This document shows, in pieces, positions 27,471 to 36,383 of a stretch of DNA of 64,000 nt. The notes under the pieces are model-generated. The model was given only the letters and a program-made list of their open reading frames with translations. It did not search any database and was not told where the DNA came from. The stretch lies in contig NC_018708.1 of NCBI RefSeq assembly GCF_000302535.1, forward strand, positions 1,612,001 to 1,676,000, in the 5' to 3' direction. The position numbers were made by a program, and so were the translations under genes. How positions within the stretch are numbered: the first letter of the stretch is position 1; each line of letters starts with the position of its first letter. Origin of the DNA: Acidovorax sp. KKS102 (GTDB lineage: Bacteria; Pseudomonadota; Gammaproteobacteria; Burkholderiales; Burkholderiaceae_C).

Positions 27471-28883
27471 ATGTCTGCCGTTTTCCCACCCCTTGATGAT
27501 GGATTCACGCCCGTGCCGGACCGTGAGATTGCCCAGTTGCGTGTGCCACCGCACTCCATCGAGGCGGAGTCCAGCGTGCTGGGGGGGCTGCTGCTGGACA
27601 ACAACGCCTGGGACCGCGTGGGTGACTTGCTGGTGGAGAGCCATTTCTACCGCCATGAACACCAGATGATCTACACCGCCATCGGCGCGCTGATCAATGC
27701 CAGCAAGCCAGCCGATGTGATCACGGTGTTCGAGCACCTGCAGAACCAGGGCAAGGCACAGGAGATGGGGGGGCTCGCCTACCTCAACAACCTGGCGCAA
27801 TACGTGCCCAGCGCCAGCAACATCCGGCGCTATGCCGAGATCGTTCGCGAGCGTGCCATCCTGCGCAAGCTGGTCACGGCCAGCGATGAAATCTCCACCA
27901 ATGCCTTCAACCCGCAAGGCAAGACCGTGGAGCGCATTCTGGACGAGGCCGAGGCCAAGATCTTTGCCATTGGCGAAGAGGGATCGCGGACCAAACAGGG
28001 CTTCCAGTCGCTCGACACGCTGGTGATCGACCTGCTCGACAAGGTGCAGGAGATGGCCGACAACCCGGTGGACGTGACCGGCATTCCCACCGGCTTTGCC
28101 GACCTGGACCGCATGACCTCGGGGCTGCAGGCGGGGGACATGATCGTGCTGGCGGCGCGCCCCTCCATGGGCAAGACCTCGTTTGCGGTGAACATTGCCG
28201 AGCACGTCGCGCTGAACGAAGGCCTTCCCGTCGCCATTTTCTCCATGGAAATGGGCGCCGCCCAGCTCGCGGTGCGTATCGTGGGCTCCATCGGCCGCGT
28301 GAACCAGGGGCATTTGCGTACCGGCCAGCTCACCGACGACGAGTGGCCGCGCCTGACTGAGGCCATCGAGAAGCTGCGTACGGTGTCGCTGCACATCGAT
28401 GAAACCCCCGGGCTCACGCCCAGCGAGCTGCGCGCCAATGCACGGCGCCTGGCGCGCCAGTGCGGCAAGCTGGGCTTGATCGTCGTGGACTATTTGCAGC
28501 TCATGAGCGGCTCGGGCGCAGGCAGTGCCGACAACCGGGCGACCGAGCTGGGCGAAATCTCCCGGGGCCTCAAGATGCTGGCCAAGGAGCTGCAGTGCCC
28601 GGTGATTGCGCTGTCGCAGCTCAACCGTTCGGTGGAGCAGCGCACCGACAAGCGCCCGATGATGTCCGACCTGCGCGAATCCGGCGCCATCGAGCAGGAC
28701 GCGGACATCATCATGTTCATCTACCGCGACGACTACTACAACAAGGACTCCAAGGAGCCCAACGTGGCCGAGGTCATCATCGGCAAACAGCGTAACGGCC
28801 CTACTGGTACGGTAAAGCTGTTCTTCCAGAAGAACCAGACGCGCTTTGAGAACCTGGCGATGGGTTCGGGCGATGATTTCTAG
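27471..28883 (+). CDS. dnaB: Replicative DNA helicase DnaB
   Basis: Hexameric 5'-3' helicase at the replication fork. 470 residues. The N-terminal domain begins PPHSIEAESSVLGGLLLDN; the RecA-like motor has Walker A in AARPSMGKTSFA (about 230), Walker B in LIVVDYLQLM and the ALSQLNRSVEQR motif. No intein is present. The ATG at 27471 (MSAVFPPLDD) is used; an upstream start at 27432 would add 13 residues. It follows the rplI terminator and ends beside a dispersed palindrome. Confidence 0.97.
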   Translation: MSAVFPPLDDGFTPVPDREIAQLRVPPHSIEAESSVLGGLLLDNNAWDRVGDLLVESHFYRHEHQMIYTAIGALINASKPADVITVFEHLQNQGKAQEMGGLAYLNNLAQYVPSASNIRRYAEIVRERAILRKLVTASDEISTNAFNPQGKTVERILDEAEAKIFAIGEEGSRTKQGFQSLDTLVIDLLDKVQEMADNPVDVTGIPTGFADLDRMTSGLQAGDMIVLAARPSMGKTSFAVNIAEHVALNEGLPVAIFSMEMGAAQLAVRIVGSIGRVNQGHLRTGQLTDDEWPRLTEAIEKLRTVSLHIDETPGLTPSELRANARRLARQCGKLGLIVVDYLQLMSGSGAGSADNRATELGEISRGLKMLAKELQCPVIALSQLNRSVEQRTDKRPMMSDLRESGAIEQDADIIMFIYRDDYYNKDSKEPNVAEVIIGKQRNGPTGTVKLFFQKNQTRFENLAMGSGDDF

Positions 28884-28940
28884 CAAAAATAGCTGCTAGC
28901 GCACGATTCATATGCGCTGGAAGCTATTGAATTTATAGCG
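28884..28940. repeat. Dispersed palindromic repeat after dnaB (best-formed copy)
   Basis: AATAGCTGCTAGCGC (28888-28902) and GCGCTGGAAGCTATT (28914-28928) pair at 14 of 15 positions (one wobble) around an 11-base loop, starting 4 bases after the dnaB stop. It lies between convergent dnaB and the 129-residue gene and could act as a 3' stabiliser or bidirectional terminator. Confidence 0.7.
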
Positions 28941-29004
28941 AATGAGGGCGGGAGCTATGCAGTCCCGCGTCTGTGGCGCCAGTCGCGCAGCATACACATT
29001 GGCA

Positions 29005-29394
29005 CTATTGCTGCAGCATCCACACCAGCAACCCCGTGCATGCCACGGCCAGGATGCCTGCGGCTACTGTGAGCCGTTGCTGGCGCTGCCGTAGCACTTC
29101 TACCGCTCGCACCACCTGGGCATGCTGTTCGGCCAGCGACTGGATCAGCACAGCCGACTCTTGCTGCTCCCGCTCCAACTGCGCCACCCGGTCGCGCAGA
29201 TGCTGGAGCTGCAAGGCGACTGGCATGGCGGGTTCGCCACCAGTGCGGCCTTCCAGTGCGTCCGCTGCAGCGTCGGCATTCCCTTTCTGTGTGGTGCCCA
29301 GCAGCTTTTTAGCGGCCTGCAGGATCTGGGGCGTCGCCTCGATGACGTCGCCCCAGGGCACCAGCTTCAGTGCTGCAACCCAGCCTGCCGCCAA
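29005..29394 (-). CDS. Unknown tail-anchored coiled-coil membrane protein
   Basis: No family recognised. 129 residues: an N-terminal region, a predicted coiled coil (about 60-105, LQHLRDRVAQLEREQQ with heptad spacing) and one C-terminal transmembrane helix (LTVAAGILAVACTGLLVWML) ending at the terminus, so it is probably tail-anchored with its body in the cytoplasm. It starts with TTG one base after the phoH stop (TGAGTTG), so it is translationally coupled to phoH. Codon choice matches its neighbours. Confidence 0.72.
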   Translation of the reverse strand: MAAGWVAALKLVPWGDVIEATPQILQAAKKLLGTTQKGNADAAADALEGRTGGEPAMPVALQLQHLRDRVAQLEREQQESAVLIQSLAEQHAQVVRAVEVLRQRQQRLTVAAGILAVACTGLLVWMLQQ

Positions 29395-29395
29395 C

Positions 29396-31156
29396 TCAGA
29401 GCACCTCGCTAGCGAAGTCCGCCAGGCGTGAGCGTTCGCCCCGCGCCAGCGTGATGTGGCCGCTGTGTGGCCAGCCCTTGAAGCGGTCTACCGCGTACGT
29501 CAACCCGGACGAGCCTTCGGTCAGATACGGCGTATCGATCTGCGCCAGGTTGCCCATGCAGATGATCTTGGTGCCAGGGCCTGCGCGGGTGATCAGCGTC
29601 TTCATTTGCTTGGGCGTCAGGTTCTGCGCCTCATCGATGATCACGTACTTGTTCAGGAAGGTGCGTCCGCGCATGAAGTTCATGCTCTTGATCTTGATGC
29701 GGCTGCGGATCAGCTCGTTGGTGGCCGCACGGCCCCACTCGCCGGCGTTGCCGCCGTCGCCCTTGGCCAGGAACTCCAGGTTGTCGTCCAGCGCGCCCAT
29801 CCAGGGGCCCATCTTCTCTTCTTCGGTGCCGGGCAGGAAGCCGATGTCCTCGCCCACGCTCACCGTGGCGCGGGTCATGATGATCTCGGTGTAGCGGCGG
29901 TCGTCCAGCACCTGGGTGAGGCCTGCGGCCAGGGCCAGCAGGGTCTTGCCGGTGCCAGCGGTACCGGTCAGCGTCACGAAGTCGATCTCGGGGTCCATGA
30001 GCAGGTTCATGGCGTAGTTCTGCTCGCGGTTGCGGGTGGTTACGCCCCACACCGCGTTTTTGGCAGAGCCATAGTCCTTGAGCGTCTGCAGCACGGCTGT
30101 CTTTTCGCGGATTTCGCTCACACGCGCGAACAGGCTGGGTTCGCCGGGCGCCTCGAAGTACACGAACTGATTGATCATCAGCTGCGGCACGATGGGCCCG
30201 CCAATGCGGTAGTAGGTGTGGGCGCCGCTCTGCCAGCTTTCCACGTTCTTGCCGCTCTTGGTCCAGAAGTCTGGTGGCAGGGCCAGCACGCCGGCGTACA
30301 GCAGGTCGCCGTCTTCCAGCGTCTTGTCGTTCTGGTAGTCCTCGGCGTTCAGGCCCAGGGCGCGCGCCTTGACGCGCATGTTGATGTCCTTGGATACCAG
30401 CACGACCTCGCGCGGGGCATGCAGTTTGCGCAGCGCTTCCACCACGCCCAGGATCTGGTTGTCGGCCTTGCCAGGGGGCAGGCTGGTGGGCAGGCTGTAG
30501 TCCAGCGGTACGGTCTGGAAGAACAGGTGGCCACCTGCGGCGCGCTGGCCAGTGGAGTCGAGCTTGAGACCCTTGGCCATGTCTGCGCCCTGGGCGGCCG
30601 CCAGCGCGTCGAGCGTGCGGCTGGCCTGGCGCCCGTTGCGGGCGACTTCGGTCATGCCCTTCTTGTGGCCATCCAGTTCTTCCAGCACGATCATCGGCAG
30701 GAAGATGTCGTGCTCTTCAAAGCGGAACAGGCTGGTTGGGTCGTGCAGCAGCACATTCGTGTCCAGCACGAAGAGCTTGGTCGGGCCTTGTGATGCAGAT
30801 TTGCGGGCTCGGGTGGTGGTTGCGGTGGCTGGTGCGGTGCTGGGGGTAACGGCCGCCGCAGCGCTGGTGCTTCGTGCCTTGCGGGTCCCGGTGCTGCGAG
30901 CCACGGGAGCGGTGACCGGTTCGGGTGTGCGGGCGCGGGTCTCGACCTGGACCAGCGGTGCGGCTTCGGGCGCTGCCAGCGCAGAGGCCACACTGTCTGC
31001 CTTGCGGCCGGCGCGGGCTGGGGTTGCCGCAGTGCGCTGGGGCGCGGCCACCGGTTCGTTGGCGGAGGTGGTCGCTACGCGAGGGCGGGCCGTGACTTCA
31101 AAGGCTTCTGGCGCGAGGAGTGCAGCGCGCCGGCTGGGGGCGGGGGGCAGGGGCAT
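29396..31156 (-). CDS. phoH: PhoH2-type PIN domain and PhoH ATPase protein
   Basis: 586 residues. A roughly 120-residue Ala/Pro/Thr-rich, probably disordered N-terminus leads to a PIN nuclease domain (KLFVLDTNVLLHDP with its acidic residues, about 127-260) and then a PhoH ATPase with Walker A in LTGTAGTGKTLLALA (about 365) and Walker B in VIIDEAQNL. This PIN-PhoH fusion corresponds to PhoH2 proteins, described as RNA helicase/ribonucleases. The start lies downstream of the bcp terminator, so it has its own promoter, not identified. The coiled-coil gene follows directly. Confidence 0.92.
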   Translation of the reverse strand: MPLPPAPSRRAALLAPEAFEVTARPRVATTSANEPVAAPQRTAATPARAGRKADSVASALAAPEAAPLVQVETRARTPEPVTAPVARSTGTRKARSTSAAAAVTPSTAPATATTTRARKSASQGPTKLFVLDTNVLLHDPTSLFRFEEHDIFLPMIVLEELDGHKKGMTEVARNGRQASRTLDALAAAQGADMAKGLKLDSTGQRAAGGHLFFQTVPLDYSLPTSLPPGKADNQILGVVEALRKLHAPREVVLVSKDINMRVKARALGLNAEDYQNDKTLEDGDLLYAGVLALPPDFWTKSGKNVESWQSGAHTYYRIGGPIVPQLMINQFVYFEAPGEPSLFARVSEIREKTAVLQTLKDYGSAKNAVWGVTTRNREQNYAMNLLMDPEIDFVTLTGTAGTGKTLLALAAGLTQVLDDRRYTEIIMTRATVSVGEDIGFLPGTEEEKMGPWMGALDDNLEFLAKGDGGNAGEWGRAATNELIRSRIKIKSMNFMRGRTFLNKYVIIDEAQNLTPKQMKTLITRAGPGTKIICMGNLAQIDTPYLTEGSSGLTYAVDRFKGWPHSGHITLARGERSRLADFASEVL

Positions 31157-31204
31157 GGTGGCAGGGCCTCGGTCGGTAAAGGAGTAACGGATGGGTCAGA
31201 AAGC

Positions 31205-31236
31205 AAAAAGCCGCCTGGAGGCCAAGGCGGCTTTTT
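31205..31236 (-). terminator. Rho-independent terminator between bcp and phoH
   Basis: Twelve-bp stem AAAAAGCCGCCT / AGGCGGCTTTTT with an 8-base loop; T-run on the minus strand. It lies about 160 bases after bcp and 49 bases before phoH. Confidence 0.85.
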
Positions 31237-31394
31237 GGGTGAGGGCTAGCGGTGCAGTAACCAGGGGCATTGATCCATTATGCCCACTCCATGTGTCTTG
31301 CCGAGGCAAATCGGGCGGTGTGTCGCGTGGATGCTCCAATGACCCCCGATGGAATGCAATAGCGCAATCGAACCCTGTGCAATCCGTGCTGGGC

Positions 31395-31880
31395 TCAGGC
31401 GGCCTTCTTCAGGGCCTTGAGGGATTTGACGGTCTTGAGGACTTCGTCCACATGGCCAGGCACCTTGAGGCCGCGCCATTCCTGCACCAGCAGGCCGTCA
31501 GGGCCAATCAGGAAGGTGCTGCGCTCAATGCCCTTGACCTTCTTGCCGTACATAATCTTGTTCTTGACCACGCCGAACATGTGGCACATCTTCTCTTCGG
31601 TGTCAGCGATCAGCTCGAAGGGCAGTTCCAGCTTTTCCTTGAAGTCGTCGTGCGACTTCATGTTGTCGCGCGAGACGCCGAACACAGCGGCGCCGGCCTT
31701 CACGAAATCCTTGTACTTGTCGCGAAACTGCATGGCCTCCGTGGTGCAGCCCGGCGTGTTGTCCTTGGGATAGAAGTAGAGAACCAGAATTTGGCCAAGG
31801 TGGGAGGTGTTGGAGACCTTGATACCACCGGTTGCGTTGGCTTCAAATTCGGGGAGGGGTTTGTTGACAACGATCGCCAT
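31395..31880 (-). CDS. bcp: Thioredoxin-dependent peroxiredoxin (BCP/PrxQ type)
   Basis: Reduces peroxides using a peroxidatic cysteine, visible in NTPGCTTEAMQFRD (about residue 45) in the thioredoxin fold after LYFYPKD. 161 residues. A further Cys at EEKMCHMFG is later than the usual PrxQ resolving position. It is monocistronic, with a candidate promoter upstream and a terminator downstream. Confidence 0.95.
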   Translation of the reverse strand: MAIVVNKPLPEFEANATGGIKVSNTSHLGQILVLYFYPKDNTPGCTTEAMQFRDKYKDFVKAGAAVFGVSRDNMKSHDDFKEKLELPFELIADTEEKMCHMFGVVKNKIMYGKKVKGIERSTFLIGPDGLLVQEWRGLKVPGHVDEVLKTVKSLKALKKAA

Positions 31881-31970
31881 ATCACTTCAATCTCTCAGGA
31901 TGTAGTCGTTGGTAAGCCGGGGGAGTGGGTGTGTTATTGCTCTTGGTGGTGCCCCCGACCGCAACCCGTA

Positions 31971-31999
31971 ATTTTACCCTGAAATCGGTTCCCGGCCAA
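31971..31999 (-). promoter_or_regulatory. Candidate sigma-70 promoter of bcp
   Basis: On the minus strand TTGGCC (31994-31999) and TAAAAT (31971-31976) with a 17-base spacer, giving a 5' leader of about 80 bases before bcp. Confidence 0.5.
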
Positions 32000-32106
32000 A
32001 TGTAAGACAGTGTGTCCGGCGCGGGTCGGTGGGTACTTCGGCATGCCTGTGCATAGGTTGTCAGCTCGCCCGCTGCAAGCCCTTAGGCCGGTAGCCCGCC
32101 TTGCGC

Positions 32107-32478
32107 TCAGACTTCGAGGATCAGCGCTGCGACCACGTTGCGCCCTTCGCTCGCCAGGATGTTGTAGGTGCGGCAGGCTGCCTGGGTGTCCATGGTCTCC
32201 AGCCCTAGTCGCCGCGTGATCAGGGGGGCCAGCCAGGCGGGCGGTGGAAAGCGGTTGCGCAGGCCGCTGCCAAATATGACTAGTTCTGTCTCTAGTCCGG
32301 CCAGCTGGGCGAAATGCTCCGGGGTCAGGTCCTCAAAGCGGGCGCAGGGCCAGGGCTGGCGCAGGCCCCCAGAGCCGATGACGACGCTGTGGGTGATCTT
32401 GTCGGCGTCGATGCCGATCCAGCCGGGGCCGTAGCCGCTGATGGTCTGTGCGTTGGAGCGGTCGGGCTGGAATTTCAT
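32107..32478 (-). CDS. Mth938-like domain protein
   Basis: Small globular protein of 123 residues in the Mth938/Xcc1710 (NDUFAF3-related) family, seen in the ETELVIFGSG and GLETMDTQAACRTYNIL segments. The mitochondrial relative assists complex I assembly; the bacterial role is not known, though this genome window does encode complex I. The ATG at 32478 (MKFQPDRSN) starts the conserved part; an in-frame start at 32514 is less likely. Divergent from alaA. Confidence 0.82.
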   Translation of the reverse strand: MKFQPDRSNAQTISGYGPGWIGIDADKITHSVVIGSGGLRQPWPCARFEDLTPEHFAQLAGLETELVIFGSGLRNRFPPPAWLAPLITRRLGLETMDTQAACRTYNILASEGRNVVAALILEV

Positions 32479-32627
32479 GTCGTGAATGGGTGAGCCTGGG
32501 GGGCTCCGGGGCATGGCAGCAGCGCCTTCCGCCGGGGGATGGCAACGGTTCTGTGGTCAAATTATAGGTTTCGCCTGAGGGCGCCGGCCCCGGCGGCCTC
32601 CTGACCCCACCGCACTACTGTCAGCGC

Positions 32628-33875
32628 ATGAAAACCGTCCAAAAATCCGCCAAGCTTGCCAATGTTTGCTACGACATCCGGGGCCCGATCATGGACGCGG
32701 CCAAGCAGATGGAGGAAGACGGACACAAGATCATCAAGCTCAACATTGGCAATCTGGCCGTGTTTGGCTTTGATGCCCCCGAAGAAATCCAGCAGGACAT
32801 GATCCGCAACCTGCCCAATTCAGCGGGTTATTCGGACAGCAAGGGCATCTTCGCAGCCCGCAAGGCCGTGATGCATGAAACCCAGAAGCAGGGCATCAAG
32901 GGCGTTGCGCTGGACGACATCTACCTGGGCAATGGCGCCAGCGAACTGATCGTGATGGCCACCAATGCGTTGCTGGATACGGGCGACGAATTGCTGCTGC
33001 CGTCGCCGGATTACCCGCTGTGGACAGCTGCGGCGAGCCTGTCGGGCGGCACCCCGGTGCACTACCTGTGTGACGAAGCCAATGGATGGATGCCTGACTT
33101 GGACGACATCCGCTCCAAGATCACGCCGCGCACCAAAGGCATCGTGGTCATCAACCCCAACAACCCCACAGGGGCGCTGTACTCGGTCGAGTTGCTCAAG
33201 GGCATCGTGGCCATCGCCCGCGAACATGGCCTGGTGATCTTTGCGGACGAGGTGTATGACAAGGTGCTGTACGACGGCGCCAAGCACACGGCCATTGGCT
33301 CGCTGAGCGAGGATGTGCTCACACTCACCTTCAACTCGCTGTCCAAGAGCTACCGGTCCTGCGGTTACCGCGCTGGCTGGCTGGTGGTGTCGGGCGACAA
33401 GAAGCCTGCCAAGGACTACATCGAGGGCCTGAACATGCTCTCAAACATGCGCCTTTGCGCCAACGTGCCCGGCCAGTGGGCTGTGCAGACGGCGCTGGGG
33501 GGTTACCAGAGCATCAACGAACTGGTGTGCGAAGGCGGCCGTCTGCGCAAACAGCGTGACCTGGCGTATGAGCTGATCACGGCCATTCCCGGTGTGACCT
33601 GTGTGAAGCCGCAGGCCGCGCTCTACATGTTCCCGCGCCTGGATCCGGCCGTGTATCCCATCGAGGACGACCAACAGTTTTTCCTGGAGCTGCTGCAGGA
33701 AACCAAGGTCATGCTGGTGCAGGGCACGGGGTTCAACTGGCCCGCGCCCGACCATTTTCGCATCGTGTTTCTGCCGCATGAAGACGACTTGCGCGATGCC
33801 ATTGGCCGTGTGGCGCGCTTCCTGGAGCAATACCGAAAGCGCAAGCAGACCACTGCGGCAGCCGTCGCGGCCTGA
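32628..33875 (+). CDS. alaA: AlaA-type alanine/PLP-dependent aminotransferase
   Basis: Class I/II aminotransferase of 415 residues. It closely follows E. coli AlaA (YfbQ) in memory: KSAKLANVCYDIRGPI at the start, IYLGNGASELIVMATNALL, INPNNPTGALYS, and the PLP lysine in FNSLSKSYR (about residue 242). AlaA makes alanine from pyruvate and glutamate. It lies at the head of the alaA-DUF1176-hom-thrC series, 37 bases before the next gene. Confidence 0.9.
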   Translation: MKTVQKSAKLANVCYDIRGPIMDAAKQMEEDGHKIIKLNIGNLAVFGFDAPEEIQQDMIRNLPNSAGYSDSKGIFAARKAVMHETQKQGIKGVALDDIYLGNGASELIVMATNALLDTGDELLLPSPDYPLWTAAASLSGGTPVHYLCDEANGWMPDLDDIRSKITPRTKGIVVINPNNPTGALYSVELLKGIVAIAREHGLVIFADEVYDKVLYDGAKHTAIGSLSEDVLTLTFNSLSKSYRSCGYRAGWLVVSGDKKPAKDYIEGLNMLSNMRLCANVPGQWAVQTALGGYQSINELVCEGGRLRKQRDLAYELITAIPGVTCVKPQAALYMFPRLDPAVYPIEDDQQFFLELLQETKVMLVQGTGFNWPAPDHFRIVFLPHEDDLRDAIGRVARFLEQYRKRKQTTAAAVAA

Positions 33876-33912
33876 TCCGTCGCGTTGCCCGGACAACAAG
33901 GCGATACGCTCC

Positions 33913-34941
33913 ATGCGCAGCCCCTCCGCTCTTGACCTCGCCCGGCATGTTGCCGCCTGCGTGCTGGTGGCGACGGGCTTGCTCGGCACCGTACACGCTG
34001 CCGACAAGGGCAAGGAGCCTGTGAGCTTCCAGCACAAGGACTGGGCCTTGCAGTGCGACAACACCCGCACTTGCAGGGCCGTGGGGTACCAGTCGGAGGG
34101 TGGCGAATCAGAGCCGGTCTCCATGCGCATGACCCGCGAGGCAGGGCCTGATACTCCGGTGCTGGTGGACCTGCAGGTGTCCACCGAGAAAGCCTCTCCA
34201 GCGTCGCTGCACCTCAAGGTGGGTGCACTCTCGTTGCCGGGGCTCAAGGGCGACACCCCCAGCGTGCCTGCGGCCCAGGTGCCCCGCCTGCTGCAGGAGT
34301 TGCTCAAGAATGAAGAGGCCACGGTGGCCGCTGGCAAGGACCGTTGGGTACTGTCGCTGGCGGGTGTCACCGCAGTTCTGCTCAAGATGGACGAGGCCCA
34401 GGGCCGGGTGGGCACACCGGGCGCCCTGGTGCGCAAAGGCACGAAGCCAGAGGCTGCCGTGCTGCCCCCTTTGCCTGCTCCCGTGATCAAGGCGGTGACC
34501 CCGCTGCCTGCGCGCAAGGGCGATGCCGCGCTGGCCAAGCCGCTGGTGGCTGCGCTGGACCGCGCCAGTACTGAGGGCCAGTGCAATGGCGACGATGCGT
34601 TCAACCCCGCCAACGTGCAGGTTTACCGGCTCACGGATCGCAAGGTGCTGCTGTCCGTGCCCTGCGGCATGGGTGCCTACAACTTCAGCAGCTTGCTGTG
34701 GGTGGCCAACGACCGCCCGCCCTACAAGCCAGAGCCCTTGCAGGACGTGGACGGCGATTTCGATCCCGCCTCGGGCATGGTGCATTCGGCGATGAAGGGC
34801 CGTGGCATTGGCGACTGCTGGTGGGTGCGTGAGTGGCAGTTCGACGGCCAGGGTTTTGTGCTGCGCAGCGAGTCTGGCGATGGCATGTGCCGTGGTTTTG
34901 CGGGCGGCGCCTGGCAGCTGCCGACCTATGTCACCCGTTGA
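33913..34941 (+). CDS. DUF1176 secreted protein
   Basis: Exported protein of 342 residues with a signal peptide (LARHVAACVLVATGLLGTVHAA, cut after about residue 30) and the DUF1176 architecture: short cysteine-containing motifs (LQCDNTRTCRAVGY, CNGDDAF, CGMGAY, GDCWWVREWQFDG). Function unknown. The ATG at 33913 is chosen for the signal peptide; an in-frame start at 33778 would overlap alaA. It sits between alaA and hom, an unusual neighbour for amino-acid biosynthesis. Confidence 0.85.
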   Translation: MRSPSALDLARHVAACVLVATGLLGTVHAADKGKEPVSFQHKDWALQCDNTRTCRAVGYQSEGGESEPVSMRMTREAGPDTPVLVDLQVSTEKASPASLHLKVGALSLPGLKGDTPSVPAAQVPRLLQELLKNEEATVAAGKDRWVLSLAGVTAVLLKMDEAQGRVGTPGALVRKGTKPEAAVLPPLPAPVIKAVTPLPARKGDAALAKPLVAALDRASTEGQCNGDDAFNPANVQVYRLTDRKVLLSVPCGMGAYNFSSLLWVANDRPPYKPEPLQDVDGDFDPASGMVHSAMKGRGIGDCWWVREWQFDGQGFVLRSESGDGMCRGFAGGAWQLPTYVTR

Positions 34942-35013
34942 CGGATCTGCTGCTCGACACCTCGCCCCATACATCCTTCCCGAATCATTGTTTTTCTTTC
35001 TCTTCCCATTGCT

Positions 35014-36348
35014 ATGAAACCCATCCAAGTAGGCCTTCTGGGCATCGGCACCGTCGGCAGCGGCGTGTTCAACGTGCTCGCACGCAACCAGGACGAAATC
35101 AGCCGCCGTGCTGGCCGTGGCATCGAGATCACCATGGTGGCCGATCTGGACGTGGCGCGCGCCAAGGCCGTGGTGGGTGACAGCATCCAGGTCGTCAACG
35201 ACGCCCGCGCCATCATCGCCAACCCCGACATCGACATCGTGATCGAACTGATCGGCGGCTACGGCATCGCCCGCGCCCTGGTGCTCGAAGCCATCGCGGC
35301 GGGCAAGCATGTGGTCACTGCCAACAAGGCGCTGCTGGCCGTGCACGGCACCGAGATTTTTGCGGCCGCATCGGCCAAGGGCGTGATGGTCGCCTTCGAG
35401 GCCGCTGTGGCTGGTGGCATCCCCATCATCAAGGCGCTGCGCGAAGGCCTCACGGCCAACCGCATCCAGTGGATCGCTGGCATCATCAACGGCACTACCA
35501 ACTTCATCCTGTCCGAGATGCGCAGCAAGGGCCTGGACTTTGATGTGGTGCTCAAGGAAGCCCAGCGCCTGGGCTACGCCGAGGCCGACCCGACCTTCGA
35601 CATCGAAGGCGTGGACGCCGCGCACAAGGCCACCATCATGTCGGCCATCGCCTTCGGCATCCCCGTGCAGTTCGACAAGGCCTATGTGGAAGGCATCACC
35701 AAGCTCTCCGCCGCCGATATCAAGTACGCCGAGCAGCTGGGTTACCGCATCAAGCTGCTGGGCATCACCAAGCGCGCCGAAAAGGGCATCGAGCTGCGCG
35801 TGCACCCGAGCCTCGTGCCCTCCAAGCGCCTGATCGCCAACGTGGAAGGCGCGATGAACGCCGTGGTGGTACAGGGCGATGCCGTGGGCACCACGCTGTA
35901 CTACGGCAAGGGCGCGGGCTCCGAGCCCACAGCCAGCGCCGTGATTGCCGACCTGGTGGACATTGCCCGCCTGCACACGGCCGACCCAGAACACCGCGTG
36001 CCCCACTTGGCCTTCCAGGCCAACACGCTGCAAGGTGCCATGGACCAGCTGCCCGTGCTGCCGATGAGCGAAGTGGTCACCAGCTACTACCTGCGTCTGC
36101 GTGTGGCCGATCAGGCCGGCGTGCTCGCCAAGGTCACGGGCCTGCTGGCCGAAGCGGGTGTGAGCATTGACGCCGTGCTGCAGCGCGAGGCGGACGAAGT
36201 GGGCGGCGAGGGCTCTACCCAGACCGACCTGATCATCCTGACCCATGACACCCGCGAAGGCACGATGGATGCTGTCATTGCACAAATGCAGGCCCTGCCT
36301 ACCGTGCTGGCGCCCATCACGCGCATTCGCAAGGAAGAGCTCAACTGA
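35014..36348 (+). CDS. hom: Homoserine dehydrogenase
   Basis: Reduces aspartate semialdehyde to homoserine, NAD(P)H-dependent. 444 residues, monofunctional. NAD-binding LLGIGTVGSGVFNVL at the N-terminus, catalytic domain with GIINGTTNFILSEM and the KAHKAT-like DAAHKATIMSAI, and a C-terminal ACT domain (about 355-440, YYLRLRVADQAGVLAKVTGL) that usually mediates threonine feedback. No attenuator-like leader is seen upstream, in contrast to asd. Confidence 0.98.
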   Translation: MKPIQVGLLGIGTVGSGVFNVLARNQDEISRRAGRGIEITMVADLDVARAKAVVGDSIQVVNDARAIIANPDIDIVIELIGGYGIARALVLEAIAAGKHVVTANKALLAVHGTEIFAAASAKGVMVAFEAAVAGGIPIIKALREGLTANRIQWIAGIINGTTNFILSEMRSKGLDFDVVLKEAQRLGYAEADPTFDIEGVDAAHKATIMSAIAFGIPVQFDKAYVEGITKLSAADIKYAEQLGYRIKLLGITKRAEKGIELRVHPSLVPSKRLIANVEGAMNAVVVQGDAVGTTLYYGKGAGSEPTASAVIADLVDIARLHTADPEHRVPHLAFQANTLQGAMDQLPVLPMSEVVTSYYLRLRVADQAGVLAKVTGLLAEAGVSIDAVLQREADEVGGEGSTQTDLIILTHDTREGTMDAVIAQMQALPTVLAPITRIRKEELN

Positions 36349-36383
36349 TGATGGACCACGCCGCGCCATGATGCCGCCCCGCC

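Noticed and set aside
31246..31290. A ten-codon ORF (MDQCPWLLHR) just before the bcp-phoH terminator
   Set aside because: No ribosome site or amino-acid bias, and the nearby CATAAT overlaps its start; most likely chance.
34108..36369. A 753-codon minus-strand open frame opposite the DUF1176 gene and hom
   Set aside because: Shadow ORF: His/Gly-rich text with no domain, opposite well-supported genes.
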